From: Novosphingobium hassiacum
GTDB taxonomy: Bacteria; Pseudomonadota; Alphaproteobacteria; Sphingomonadales; Sphingomonadaceae
Length of the DNA: 64,000 bases
Direction of reading: 5' to 3'
NCBI RefSeq assembly: GCF_014196055.1
Contig: NZ_JACICY010000012.1
Span: 1 to 64,000, forward strand
Shown here: piece by piece, positions 17,763-25,328 of the stretch
How the letters are laid out: each line of letters starts with the position of its first letter
How positions within the stretch are numbered: position 1 is the stretch's first letter
The notes under the pieces: generated by a model
Seen by the model: the letters and a program-made list of their open reading frames with translations, nothing else
The model's database searches: none
What the model was told of the DNA's origin: nothing
Position numbers and translations under genes: made by a program

Positions 17763-18904
17763 TGACCTACCTCCGTCGTCGCGAACGCATTGAGCGCGGA
17801 GGCTACGATTCCCGATTCTGCTTCAGACAGCGGGTCGCCCCGAACAATATCAAGGAATGTCGAGGCAAGTGCGTGCGGATCGTCTATCGCCGCTCGTTGC
17901 TCCTCCAGGCGCTGCGCAACGGGCCGCTCATTCCGTTCATAGGCGAGCTGGACCGCATTGGGGTAGAGTGCCCGGATTCGTTTCATCGGGTCGATTTGCG
18001 GGGTTTCGTCCGTCAGAACCACACGGACGAGATCGTTGGACATCTCGGTAGCAGCCAGCAGTTCCAGAAGCCTGCCACGGATCGTTCGCACATGCCGCAG
18101 CGGTTTGATGGGGAATTCGGTGACCTCGACGCTTCCGTCAGGTGCAAGGTCGATAAGGCTGACGGACTTCTCCTGGCCTTCTTCATCGAACCCGAAAGCC
18201 AGCGGCGCGCCTGAATAGCGAACATGATTGAGTCCTACCGATTGCGGACGGTGCAGGTGCCCCAGCGCAACATAGTTCGCCCCGTCGAATGCGGCCGAAG
18301 ATACAGTTTCAATCCCGCCGACCATCCGCATGAGCGGGCGCTCGCTCTCGCTCGTGGCGGCACCATCTACGAATGCATGGGCAACCACGACCCAGCGCAT
18401 TCCATCGGCAACGTGTTTGCGCGCGCTGGCGAGCTGGGCACGAATAACATCGGCCGGGCATGCAATGTCCTCGTCTTCGAAGCACAGCCGCGCCGCATAT
18501 TCGAAAGCGAACGGTAGAGCGGAAATCGCTACCGGGCCATGAGCGTCGGATAGCACCAACGGCCTTTCATCCTCATCCAATGGACCTCGCACGATGGCTT
18601 CGCCGTCGGTTGCAAGCACACCCAATGCTCCGATCTGCGCCGCTGAGTCGTGATTGCCCGCAATCAACACGATGGCGGCGGACGACGTTGCTCTTACCGT
18701 TCTCAGAAATTCGGAGAGTCTCTTCAGCGCGTTCTGGGGCGGGTTGGCCCTGTCGAAGATGTCGCCCGCGACAATGAAAACGTCTGGCTGATGATCATCG
18801 ATTATCGACAGGATCTGGACGAGTGCGTGATCATGGTCGTCCTCCAGCGCGACCCCGTGGAATTGGCGGCCCAGATGCCAGTCACTTGTGTGCAAAATGC
18901 GCAT
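17759..18904 (-). CDS. sbcD: SbcD-type exonuclease nuclease subunit
   Basis: 381 aa from MRILHTSDWHLGR; I prefer this ATG (GAGG 8 bases upstream) over the TTG at 18925. Metallophosphoesterase motifs are complete: SDWHLG, VAGDIFDRANPP, LIAGNHDS, the His of VVVAHAFVDG, and ALGHLHRPQ. It is the Mre11-like Mn-dependent nuclease partner of SbcC. It is the first gene of the minus-strand operon, reading away from the WYL regulator, so its promoter lies in the 75-base gap. A defence role is suggested by the neighbours, not by the protein. Confidence 0.93.
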   Translation of the reverse strand: MRILHTSDWHLGRQFHGVALEDDHDHALVQILSIIDDHQPDVFIVAGDIFDRANPPQNALKRLSEFLRTVRATSSAAIVLIAGNHDSAAQIGALGVLATDGEAIVRGPLDEDERPLVLSDAHGPVAISALPFAFEYAARLCFEDEDIACPADVIRAQLASARKHVADGMRWVVVAHAFVDGAATSESERPLMRMVGGIETVSSAAFDGANYVALGHLHRPQSVGLNHVRYSGAPLAFGFDEEGQEKSVSLIDLAPDGSVEVTEFPIKPLRHVRTIRGRLLELLAATEMSNDLVRVVLTDETPQIDPMKRIRALYPNAVQLAYERNERPVAQRLEEQRAAIDDPHALASTFLDIVRGDPLSEAESGIVASALNAFATTEVGQ

Positions 18905-18979
18905 TCGCAGAACCTCGAATCTCAATACGTATAAAATTTATATAGACAGTCGGTACCGAGTCAAGTAGCGTTTGCCTCA
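18905..18979. promoter_or_regulatory. AT-rich divergent promoter between sbcD and the WYL regulator
   Basis: The only AT-rich stretch nearby, 18924-18946, contains ATACGTAT and TATAAAATTTATATAG, which offers -10-like elements in both directions. The near-palindromic AT core is a plausible operator for the adjacent WYL protein. Seen: composition and position. Inferred: regulator binding. Confidence 0.45.
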
Positions 18980-19753
18980 ATGAACGATCCCACCCTCAAG
19001 CCTGCGATGTTCGCCCGTCTGGTCTATCTTGACCAATGTCTGACATGGCGCGGGCAAGTGAATCGCAAGGACTTGATCGAACGATTTGGGATATCCTCGC
19101 CACAGGCAGCGATCGACTTCCGGCAGTATCTGGAACGGGTAGCCGAACCAAAGCCCAGGTATGATACGGTCCGCAAATGCTACGTTGCTGACAGCGAACA
19201 CCGTGGGTTGCCGATCACGCATGAAGCCGGCTCACCGGATGAGCTTGTGAGAAGCGCTGCATCCGATGGCTTCTCTTTGCTGCCATCGCCCGTTCGGCAG
19301 TGCCCGCCAATTGTAATGCGCTATCTCTATCAGGCGCTCGAGCAGCGGTTGAAGATCGAGATCGACTATGTCTCGATGTCCAGTGGGCTCCGCCAGAACC
19401 AATGGATCGCACCTGCGCACTTCGCGTCGGATGGAGAGCGGCTGCACGTCCGGGCTTGGAGTTTCCATCACCAGGAGTGGCGCGACTACCTTCCCGTCCG
19501 GGTGTCTCCGGAGAGCAGTTTTTCAGTTTCGCCAGTCGGCCAAGAACTTCCGCGAGATGCGGACTGGGAAGACCTGGTTGATATCCGTCTCAGACCAAGG
19601 ATCGACCTGACGGATGAGCAAAAGGCTGCAGTCCGCCTTGAGTATGGCTTTACTGAAGAAGTTCTGAGCTTTCAGATTCGCAGATCGCTGGAGTTCTACA
19701 TTGAGCGGCGCTGGGGCCTCAATCGACCCGGCGCCAGACTGGAGCGTTGCTAA
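18980..19753 (+). CDS. WYL-domain transcription regulator (BrxR/CapW-like)
   Basis: 257 aa. N-terminal winged helix (residues about 8-65: ARLVYLDQCLTWRGQ, then DLIERFGISSPQAAIDFRQYLE), followed by a WYL-like domain around 120-190 (IEIDYVSMSSG, then WIAPAHFASDGERLHVRAW and the DYLPVRV end) and a C-terminal extension. This order matches BrxR/CapW regulators, which repress neighbouring defence operons and sense a nucleic-acid-like ligand through WYL. It is divergent from sbcD and shares its promoter, so it probably controls the SbcCD-Shango operon. The strict W-Y-L triplet is not present, as in many family members. Confidence 0.8.
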   Translation: MNDPTLKPAMFARLVYLDQCLTWRGQVNRKDLIERFGISSPQAAIDFRQYLERVAEPKPRYDTVRKCYVADSEHRGLPITHEAGSPDELVRSAASDGFSLLPSPVRQCPPIVMRYLYQALEQRLKIEIDYVSMSSGLRQNQWIAPAHFASDGERLHVRAWSFHHQEWRDYLPVRVSPESSFSVSPVGQELPRDADWEDLVDIRLRPRIDLTDEQKAAVRLEYGFTEEVLSFQIRRSLEFYIERRWGLNRPGARLERC

Positions 19754-19811
19754 CGCTTGACCAAAGCTGACTTCGGATTGAACTGACGAGGCGCAAGGGC
19801 GACTTATTCTC

Positions 19812-21743
19812 ATGCAAGGCAGAAACCCTCTCGGCTACGCCGACCACCGGCCATTCACAGGCTTTTCCGACGAACTCGTTTACGGGATTAGGCGTGACGG
19901 CGGTACAGTGCATATATCGGAGGTCGTGCGGGGCCTGCTTTGCGATTGTCTGTGCCCGGCATGCGATCAAGTTTTGGTCGCCAAGAAGGGTCCGAAACAG
20001 CTCCATCACTTCGCTCATCACAACAAGGGAATTGCTTGCAGCCACGTAGCGGAGACCAATGCGCATATATGGGCCAAACAGGTTCTTGAGCGCGAGAAGC
20101 GACTCACCATTCCTCCGATTGTTGCCGAACATGGCGGACATACGGAGATTGTAAGCCCAGCCAAAGTCTATGTTTTCGCTCATGCCAGGTTGGAAAAGCG
20201 GCTCGATACAATCGTGCCGGATGTGGTTCTTTTCACAGAAGACGGCACACAACTGATCGTCGAAGTCCGCGTCACTCATGCCTGTGAAGAGGCTAAACTC
20301 ACTAAACTAAAAAACGATGGCCTTTCGTCCATTGAAATAGACCTAAGACGGTTTCGAACATCGACTGATCAAACAGCGGTTGAAGAGGCTCTGCTCACAA
20401 GTGCGCCGCGCGAGTGGCTCATGAACGCAAAGCAGGCGTTATTCAACACGCGTTTGCGTGATCAACTCGCGGCCGAGGCGGCGAGAAAGGCAAAGGAAGC
20501 CGAGGATCGTGCCAAGCGCATGGCGGCGGCCGAAGCTGATAAGGCTCGGCGCGAGCACGAAGCGGTTGCCCGCTCTGCGGATCGCCTCATTCGAGCTGTC
20601 CGAGAAAACAGGCGCAATTTGCGCCGCGTGCCGGAACAGATGGAAGCGCTGCTCAACGAATTTTATGACGTACCATGGTCGCAGGCCCCGACGGTTGGCT
20701 TCACGGTTCATCCACTGGCCTGGCAAGCGGAGATAGTGACGGCGTTCCTGACCTATCCAAACGCGCTAGACTATCAATGGGCGGATCATATTTCGACTGG
20801 CGTCGCGCTGACCAAGATCAGTCATCTCCTCATCCCAGCATTCCGCGACAGGATTTCGGAGCAAGTGCGCAGAAAATTGCGCGACGAGTTGCCTGGTCAC
20901 TATGTCCCAGACGAGGCGGTCGAGAGGTTTCTTGATGGCTTGGCTGGCGCGGGCTATCTGTGGCCAACACGAGATGGCGAATTCTGCGTTGCCCAGGAAT
21001 ATGCTGATCGGCTGTCCGAACGCGAGCGTCGCCGCCAAGCCTCCCAACGTCGATGCGATGACGTGAAGCAGCGTGTAGCCGTCGTTCTCGCTCGCTTGCC
21101 CAAAGTAGAGCAAGCCGAATTTGATCTCGAAAATTGGTTCACGACCCATCTCAGATCGCAGAATGGCGAACCCCGAGCGCTCTGTTGGCTCGGGGACGAA
21201 TCTTTCCGCAATTTCGAGCGGGCCCTCAAGCGCGTCGAACTATTAAGTGAAGGTGGACCGGTAACGGAGGAATTACTCGGGCTTCCGCTACCGGGTGAGG
21301 TGACCCGCGCGCAAATCCGCGAGCGCGACAAACTCGTCCGTGCGGCTTCGCAGCGGCGTTCGAGCTTGGCCGATGCGGCCCAGGCGGAGTTGGGCGAGGA
21401 AGCAGATGCATGGCTTTCAAGCGCATCGCAAGACGATGAAGAATTGACTTGGATCGATCAGGCTGGGCTTGATGATTTGTCGTATCAGCGGGTCCGCGGA
21501 GCGCTGGCAGCGGCCTCGGCTAAGCGACAAGCAGCCATTCGTGCGCGGAATGAAGCATCATCGCGAAGAATTGCCCTGCGCGAGGCTGCCGGGAAGATCT
21601 ATGATCAGGATCATCTCGAAGTGTTTTTGCGCGCATCGCACCCGAGGCTTGGCAAGTCACCATTAGACCACTGCGTGGACCAGCGAACGCTTCAAGAATG
21701 CTTGGCGCTCCTGCCGCGCATTCGGCGTGCAAGGCTGCGTTAG
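19812..21743 (+). CDS. CoiA-like nuclease with coiled-coil and winged-helix-like extension
   Basis: 643 aa. Residues about 40-75 hold CDCLCPACDQVLVAKKG then HHFAHHN, the zinc-binding and His motif of the CoiA family. About 130-175 show LDTIVPDVVLFTEDG, LIVEVRVTHACEEAKL and SSIEIDL, a PD-(D/E)xK-type nuclease core (D, E-x-R variant: the usual Lys is Arg). After about 215 comes an Arg/Glu/Ala-rich coiled coil, then a region with winged-helix-like segments. CoiA proteins act on DNA during natural competence in Firmicutes; in Gram-negatives such proteins occur in mobile and defence regions. It lies 58 bases after the WYL gene and ends the island before DUF736. It may cut invading DNA. Confidence 0.65.
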   Translation: MQGRNPLGYADHRPFTGFSDELVYGIRRDGGTVHISEVVRGLLCDCLCPACDQVLVAKKGPKQLHHFAHHNKGIACSHVAETNAHIWAKQVLEREKRLTIPPIVAEHGGHTEIVSPAKVYVFAHARLEKRLDTIVPDVVLFTEDGTQLIVEVRVTHACEEAKLTKLKNDGLSSIEIDLRRFRTSTDQTAVEEALLTSAPREWLMNAKQALFNTRLRDQLAAEAARKAKEAEDRAKRMAAAEADKARREHEAVARSADRLIRAVRENRRNLRRVPEQMEALLNEFYDVPWSQAPTVGFTVHPLAWQAEIVTAFLTYPNALDYQWADHISTGVALTKISHLLIPAFRDRISEQVRRKLRDELPGHYVPDEAVERFLDGLAGAGYLWPTRDGEFCVAQEYADRLSERERRRQASQRRCDDVKQRVAVVLARLPKVEQAEFDLENWFTTHLRSQNGEPRALCWLGDESFRNFERALKRVELLSEGGPVTEELLGLPLPGEVTRAQIRERDKLVRAASQRRSSLADAAQAELGEEADAWLSSASQDDEELTWIDQAGLDDLSYQRVRGALAAASAKRQAAIRARNEASSRRIALREAAGKIYDQDHLEVFLRASHPRLGKSPLDHCVDQRTLQECLALLPRIRRARLR

Positions 21744-21881
21744 CATCGCGCAGTGCAGCAATCCTTAGCTTCTGCGGGCGGAGCCCGCAGCTTCGGCCTG
21801 ACGGCCGGGAGGGAAGGGGGGTGGGAAGAGAGTGATCGGACAAGGGGTTCGGTCGCAATCAATCCTACCAGGAGACAGTCC

Positions 21882-22403
21882 ATGAACATTGGTGAAATCC
21901 GCAAGAACGCCAACGGCCAGCTGATCGGCTCTGTCGAAACGCTCACCATCACGCGCACCATCGGCCTGCGGCCGGTGACCTCCAGCAACCAGCGCGCGCC
22001 CAAGTTCGAAATCGTCGCACTCAACGACCAGCGTCGCTGGGTGATCGTCGGCGCGCTCTTCGAACTCTCCTCGAACTCGACCGGCGAGAGCTTCTACCAG
22101 GGCAAGATCGACGATCCGTCGATGGCGCAGCCGCTCTACATCGCCGCTTTCCCCCGCGAAGACGGCACCATGGCGGTCGCCTGGCAGCGTCCGCGTCGCC
22201 GCAACAGCCAGCTCGGCTCGAGCGAATACGGCGAGAGCGACATGTTCCCGGCTGACGACACCGGTGGCGACGAGCGCGGCACCGAGCAGGCCGGCGATGG
22301 CCTGGGTGACAGCACCGCGACCCCGCCCGCCAAGCGCGGCCGCGCCAACGCCAAGGACGGCGCCGAACACGACGGCGCGCTGCCGCCCCTCGTCGACGCC
22401 TGA
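21882..22403 (+). CDS. DUF736 family protein
   Basis: 173 aa. Starts MNIGEIRKNANGQLIGSVET with AGGAGA 6-11 bases upstream. DUF736 features: the N-terminal IGEIRKN-G-L-G motif, LTI around 25, RAPKFEIVAL and a WVIVGALFE core. Family members are about 100 aa; this one has an added acidic, low-complexity tail (from about residue 105, rich in Asp, Gly, Ala, Pro). The family is a hallmark of alphaproteobacterial plasmids and ICEs near conjugation genes; its role is unknown. It resumes the backbone right after the island and has a G-rich tract upstream. Confidence 0.9.
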   Translation: MNIGEIRKNANGQLIGSVETLTITRTIGLRPVTSSNQRAPKFEIVALNDQRRWVIVGALFELSSNSTGESFYQGKIDDPSMAQPLYIAAFPREDGTMAVAWQRPRRRNSQLGSSEYGESDMFPADDTGGDERGTEQAGDGLGDSTATPPAKRGRANAKDGAEHDGALPPLVDA

Positions 22404-22424
22404 TCGGCACCTCCAACTCCAACC

Positions 22425-22540
22425 GGCGGGGGCCGCTGCTGCGGTTCCCCGCCGTCCTCGCATAGGCCGCGGATGAGCCCCCCGCGCGGCCTGAGGCGGA
22501 ACGTCGGCACTGCCCCCCGCCCGGCGTTCCGCCTCTTCAT
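22425..22540. terminator. cluster of GC-rich hairpins after DUF736
   Basis: GGCGGGG (22425-22431) pairs with CCCCGCC (22447-22453), with a smaller CCGC/GCGG stem inside. GAGGCGGAACG (22493-22503) pairs perfectly with CGTTCCGCCTC (22525-22535) and is followed by TTCATTT. The strong stems suggest transcription termination or RNA protection; the T-tract is weak. A structural or protein-binding role is possible. Confidence 0.5.
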
Positions 22541-22567
22541 TTGCCTGGAAAATTCCGGAGACCACAC

Positions 22568-22924
22568 ATGCTGACGATGAGCGAACGCTTCGCTTTCACC
22601 ACACGGCGCCATCATGCCTTTGCCAGCACCGGCAATGCCTATGATGCCACGCAATGCGACGAGACTATTCAAACTGGCGACACGCTCATCGTGCTGGCCG
22701 AAAACGTGGTCGGCGTGGCCATGACCTGGCCATTTGCGGTCACGACGGCGCAAGGAAAGCTCCATGCCCTGTCCGCACCGCGTGACGGCGAGACGCTGGC
22801 GGATCTCGCCTGTTCGCTCCACGTCAGCCTTGACGACTTCGAACACGCTGCCGAGATCGCCAGGCGTCTTGGTTTCTCGCTCGATCCTCAGGTCGAAAGG
22901 CTGCTCGCGCGCTCGGCCCGCTGA
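22568..22924 (+). CDS. hypothetical protein (118 aa)
   Basis: Starts MLTMSERFAFTTRRHHAF with GGAG 8 bases before the ATG. The N-terminal half looks like a beta-rich domain (TGDTLIVLAENVVGVAMTW), the C-terminal half is helical and ends in RLLARSAR. It lies in the backbone run after DUF736 and is convergent with the DUF6771-like gene, only 12 bases away. No catalytic motif, no family recognised. Confidence 0.65.
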   Translation: MLTMSERFAFTTRRHHAFASTGNAYDATQCDETIQTGDTLIVLAENVVGVAMTWPFAVTTAQGKLHALSAPRDGETLADLACSLHVSLDDFEHAAEIARRLGFSLDPQVERLLARSAR

Positions 22925-22936
22925 GGCCCCGCGGGA

Positions 22937-23128
22937 TCAGAGCGGCAGCGAGGACTGCTCGGGCGAAGGCGCGCTTGCCGGCGCATCGACCGCATCGGCA
23001 ATCACGCGCGCGAGTTCGAGCGCCGCATCCTCGCGTAGGCACGAGCTTGGGGCAGTGATACCGACCCGCGCCCAGCCCGGGGCGTCCAGGATGGCATGAG
23101 CAACAGCAGACGTATCGATTCTTTCCAT
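22937..23128 (-). CDS. DUF6771-like small protein (63 aa) under a LexA-like box
   Basis: Starts MERIDTSAVAHAILDAPGWARVGITAPS; this pattern (MERIDT...LLxAPGWARVGLT) is one I know from small sphingomonad proteins named DUF6771. The ATG at 23128 is chosen over one 27 bases upstream because it gives the family start. A LexA-type site lies 11 bases upstream, so it is probably induced by DNA damage. It is divergent from the SRAP gene. Function unknown. Confidence 0.7.
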   Translation of the reverse strand: MERIDTSAVAHAILDAPGWARVGITAPSSCLREDAALELARVIADAVDAPASAPSPEQSSLPL

Positions 23129-23138
23129 ACCTGCACGT

Positions 23139-23153
23139 GAACATATCACGAAC
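23139..23153. promoter_or_regulatory. LexA box (GAAC-N7-GAAC) controlling SRAP and DUF6771-like genes
   Basis: GAACATATCACGAAC equals GTTC-N7-GTTC on the opposite strand, the alphaproteobacterial LexA site. It lies 11 bases before the minus-strand start and 73 bases before the SRAP ATG. SOS control of an SRAP (SOS response-associated) protein is biologically coherent. Binding is inferred. Confidence 0.7.
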
Positions 23154-23225
23154 ACAATTGCAAGATCATCGGTGCTGCTCCCGGTCGCGATTGACAGGGA
23201 AGGGTGGTCCGAAGACCATCAGCCC

Positions 23226-23846
23226 ATGTGCAACCTGTACCGTATGACCAAGGCCCCTGCAGAAATCGCCCGGCTGTTCGGCGCGCGCGGAGGCGAGGGC
23301 GCCAATTTCGCCGCCGAAGTCTATCCCGGCTATCCCGGCCTCGTCGTCGCTGAGGGCGCGGCGCGGGTGATGACCTGGGGGTTTCCCTTGGCGCTCAAGG
23401 GCAAGAACGGACAACCGCTGAGGCCCAAGCCCGTCAACAACGCCCGCGAGGACAAGCTCGGCACCGGGTTCTGGCGGCCGAGCTTCGAGCGCCGTCGCTG
23501 CCTGATCCCGGTCACCGCCTGGGCAGAGGCCGAGGGGATCAAGGGCCAGATGACCCGCACCTGGTATTCGCTCGCCGGCGATGACCTCTTCGCGGTCGCA
23601 GGCCTGTGGCGGCCGACCGAGGAATGGGGCGAGGCCTATTCGATGATCATGGTCGATGGCTGTCCGCAAATAGCCGAAGTACACGACCGCATGCCGGTCG
23701 TCCTCGCTAAGGAGAGCTGGGAGCAGTGGCTTTCAGGTACGCCCGCCGAGGCTTTCGCGCTGTGCCAAACCTGTCCCAGCAAACTCGATGTCGATCGCAC
23801 AGCCGAGCGCTGGGGCGCGAGGCGCCCCGCAGCGAAAACAGGCTGA
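23226..23846 (+). CDS. SRAP (YedK/HMCES) abasic-site shield protein
   Basis: 206 aa. Starts MCNLYRM, so Cys2 becomes the N-terminal catalytic Cys that crosslinks to abasic sites in single-stranded DNA. Other family motifs are present: PVNNARED (Asn75 region), RRCLIPVTAWAEAE, and EVHDRMPVVL (the conserved His). Known role: it protects abasic sites in ssDNA during replication or SOS. On a plasmid it may guard incoming single strands after conjugation. A LexA-type box 73 bases upstream supports SOS expression. It is somewhat shorter than YedK (222 aa), with a simple C-terminus. Confidence 0.92.
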   Translation: MCNLYRMTKAPAEIARLFGARGGEGANFAAEVYPGYPGLVVAEGAARVMTWGFPLALKGKNGQPLRPKPVNNAREDKLGTGFWRPSFERRRCLIPVTAWAEAEGIKGQMTRTWYSLAGDDLFAVAGLWRPTEEWGEAYSMIMVDGCPQIAEVHDRMPVVLAKESWEQWLSGTPAEAFALCQTCPSKLDVDRTAERWGARRPAAKTG

Positions 23847-23898
23847 GGGGAGGGGGGTTTCGCGGGTCGGATCAGACCCAAGCGAAAGGACCTTGCCC

Positions 23899-24363
23899 AT
23901 GGGCGACCGTGCCCCTTTCCACATCACCATCGGCGGCACTTTGCCGCGCGAACATCTCGCCACCTTCGCCGGCCACGCCGCGGACTATGATCTGCGCACC
24001 GAGTGGGACGGCGAACCCTTCGATCCCGCCGTGCTGCCCGAAGGCGAGCCGCTCGAACTCTACGGCACCGAGCTCAATGGTGGGCAGATCCCCGACATTG
24101 ATAACTTCTGCGCCGAGCACGGCCTGCCGTTTCGCCGCTGGTCAGGCGGCTGCCTTGGCGCCTTCCTTCCCGAGATCATTCTCTTCGACGGGGCGAGCCG
24201 GATGCGCGATTACACGGCGAGCGAAGACGAATATGTCCTCTTCCCGCCGTCGTGGATTCGCAGCTTCACGCGGCTGCGCGATCTGAAACGCGCGATCGAC
24301 CGCGCTGAAGTGACGATCCCGGCTTTCGTCGTCTCCGGAAATGTCTCCAATGACCGAGACTGA
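23899..24363 (+). CDS. hypothetical plasmid protein (154 aa)
   Basis: Starts MGDRAPFHITIGGTLPREHLATFA, with GAAAGGA 9-15 bases upstream. The protein is acidic, with segments LELYGTELNGGQIPDIDNFC, RRWSGGCLGAF and ASEDEYVLFPP; it appears alpha/beta and soluble. It overlaps the next gene by about 14 bases, so they are probably coupled. A G-rich tract precedes it. No family recognised. Confidence 0.65.
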   Translation: MGDRAPFHITIGGTLPREHLATFAGHAADYDLRTEWDGEPFDPAVLPEGEPLELYGTELNGGQIPDIDNFCAEHGLPFRRWSGGCLGAFLPEIILFDGASRMRDYTASEDEYVLFPPSWIRSFTRLRDLKRAIDRAEVTIPAFVVSGNVSNDRD

Positions 24364-24673
24364 AGCTGCCCTCCTGGCCCGTTCGCGCGCGGCGCTGCTC
24401 GCCCGCTTCCCGCTGTCGCGGGTGAGTGAGGCATTCTTCGACGACATGCTCGGCGTCCTGCCGCCCGCGCACATCCAGGGCGTGCCGGGATTCTTCGTCA
24501 CCGAGGCGGTGAGTGAGGACGTCCACGCCCATTTCGTCCATGCAGGCGGTCGATTCTATGGCGCTTATGTCGCTCTCGGGGATCCTGCGACCTTCATCAC
24601 CTATGCGCGGATCGCCGCCTTCGATGCGGTGAACCCGGCGCCGCCGGTGCTTGCCTGGTATCCAGACGACTGA
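24350..24673 (+). CDS. hypothetical plasmid protein (107 aa)
   Basis: ATG at 24350 (MTETEAALLARSRAAL) overlaps the previous gene's end; an ATG three codons upstream (24341) is also possible. An N-terminal helix is followed by FFDDMLGVLPPAHIQGVPGFF and GGRFYGAYVALGDPATF. It has the feel of small plasmid proteins that travel with DUF2493/SLOG genes. Function unknown. Confidence 0.6.
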   Translation: MTETEAALLARSRAALLARFPLSRVSEAFFDDMLGVLPPAHIQGVPGFFVTEAVSEDVHAHFVHAGGRFYGAYVALGDPATFITYARIAAFDAVNPAPPVLAWYPDD

Positions 24674-24726
24674 GCCAGCGGAGGGAAGGGGGGCTGGAGC
24701 TGGGCGTTCGTCAAGGAGACCAGCCC

Positions 24727-25239
24727 ATGCCTCGCTTCTACGCCGGGATCGGCGCGCGCGCGACGCCGCCGCCCATCCTCAGCCTGATGACCCGTGCGGC
24801 CTTTGCGCTGTGCAAGCGGGGCTACGTCCTGCGCTCGGGCCGCGCGATTGGCGCCGACAGTGCCTTCGAACGTGGGGGCGGCCGCGATGCGCAGATCTTC
24901 CTGCCGGCGCCAGGCTGGCGCGGTTCGGTGAGCACTCTGCATCCCGAAGCGCTGGGCGCAGAGCTCTGGGGCAGGGCGCGCGACATAGCCGCCGCGCATC
25001 ATCCTGCCTTCGCGGGGCTCTCGCCTTTCGTCCAGGCGCTGCACACGCGCAATGTCTTCCAGGTGCTGGGACCGAGCCTCGATAGCCCTGCGGAATTCGT
25101 GCTGTGCTGGACCGCCGACGGCGAAGCCTCGGGCGGCACCGGCCAGGCGCTGCGTATCGCTGCGACCCACGGCGTGCCGGTTTTCAATCTGCAGCGGGAC
25201 CGCGAGCGCGCCCATGTCGAGCGCCATCTGGTCCTCTGA
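24727..25239 (+). CDS. SLOG/DprA-like nucleotide-binding fold protein
   Basis: 170 aa. Starts MPRFYAGIGARATPP; the pattern YAGIGAR, then GYVLRSGRAIGADSAFERG (residues about 34-55) and IFLPAPGW is that of SLOG/DprA-like Rossmann proteins in phages and plasmids. The GADSAFE loop is the expected ligand-binding region. The C-terminal part has VLCWTADGEASGGTGQALRIA, a second GGT loop near residue 140. It may bind a nucleotide-derived signal. AAGGAG lies 6-11 bases before the ATG, and a G-rich tract lies before that. Confidence 0.75.
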   Translation: MPRFYAGIGARATPPPILSLMTRAAFALCKRGYVLRSGRAIGADSAFERGGGRDAQIFLPAPGWRGSVSTLHPEALGAELWGRARDIAAAHHPAFAGLSPFVQALHTRNVFQVLGPSLDSPAEFVLCWTADGEASGGTGQALRIAATHGVPVFNLQRDRERAHVERHLVL

Positions 25240-25328
25240 TCCGTTCAAACTCCCGTGATTGCGCCGTTCTACGCATTGCCATGGCGATGGGACGGGGCAC
25301 GCGCGGTTCACAACTGAAAGCCAATACC

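Noticed and set aside
4004..21743. DISARM, Lamassu, CBASS or a restriction-modification system
   Set aside because: No methyltransferase, cyclase, PLD protein or Lmu-type effector was found in the island.
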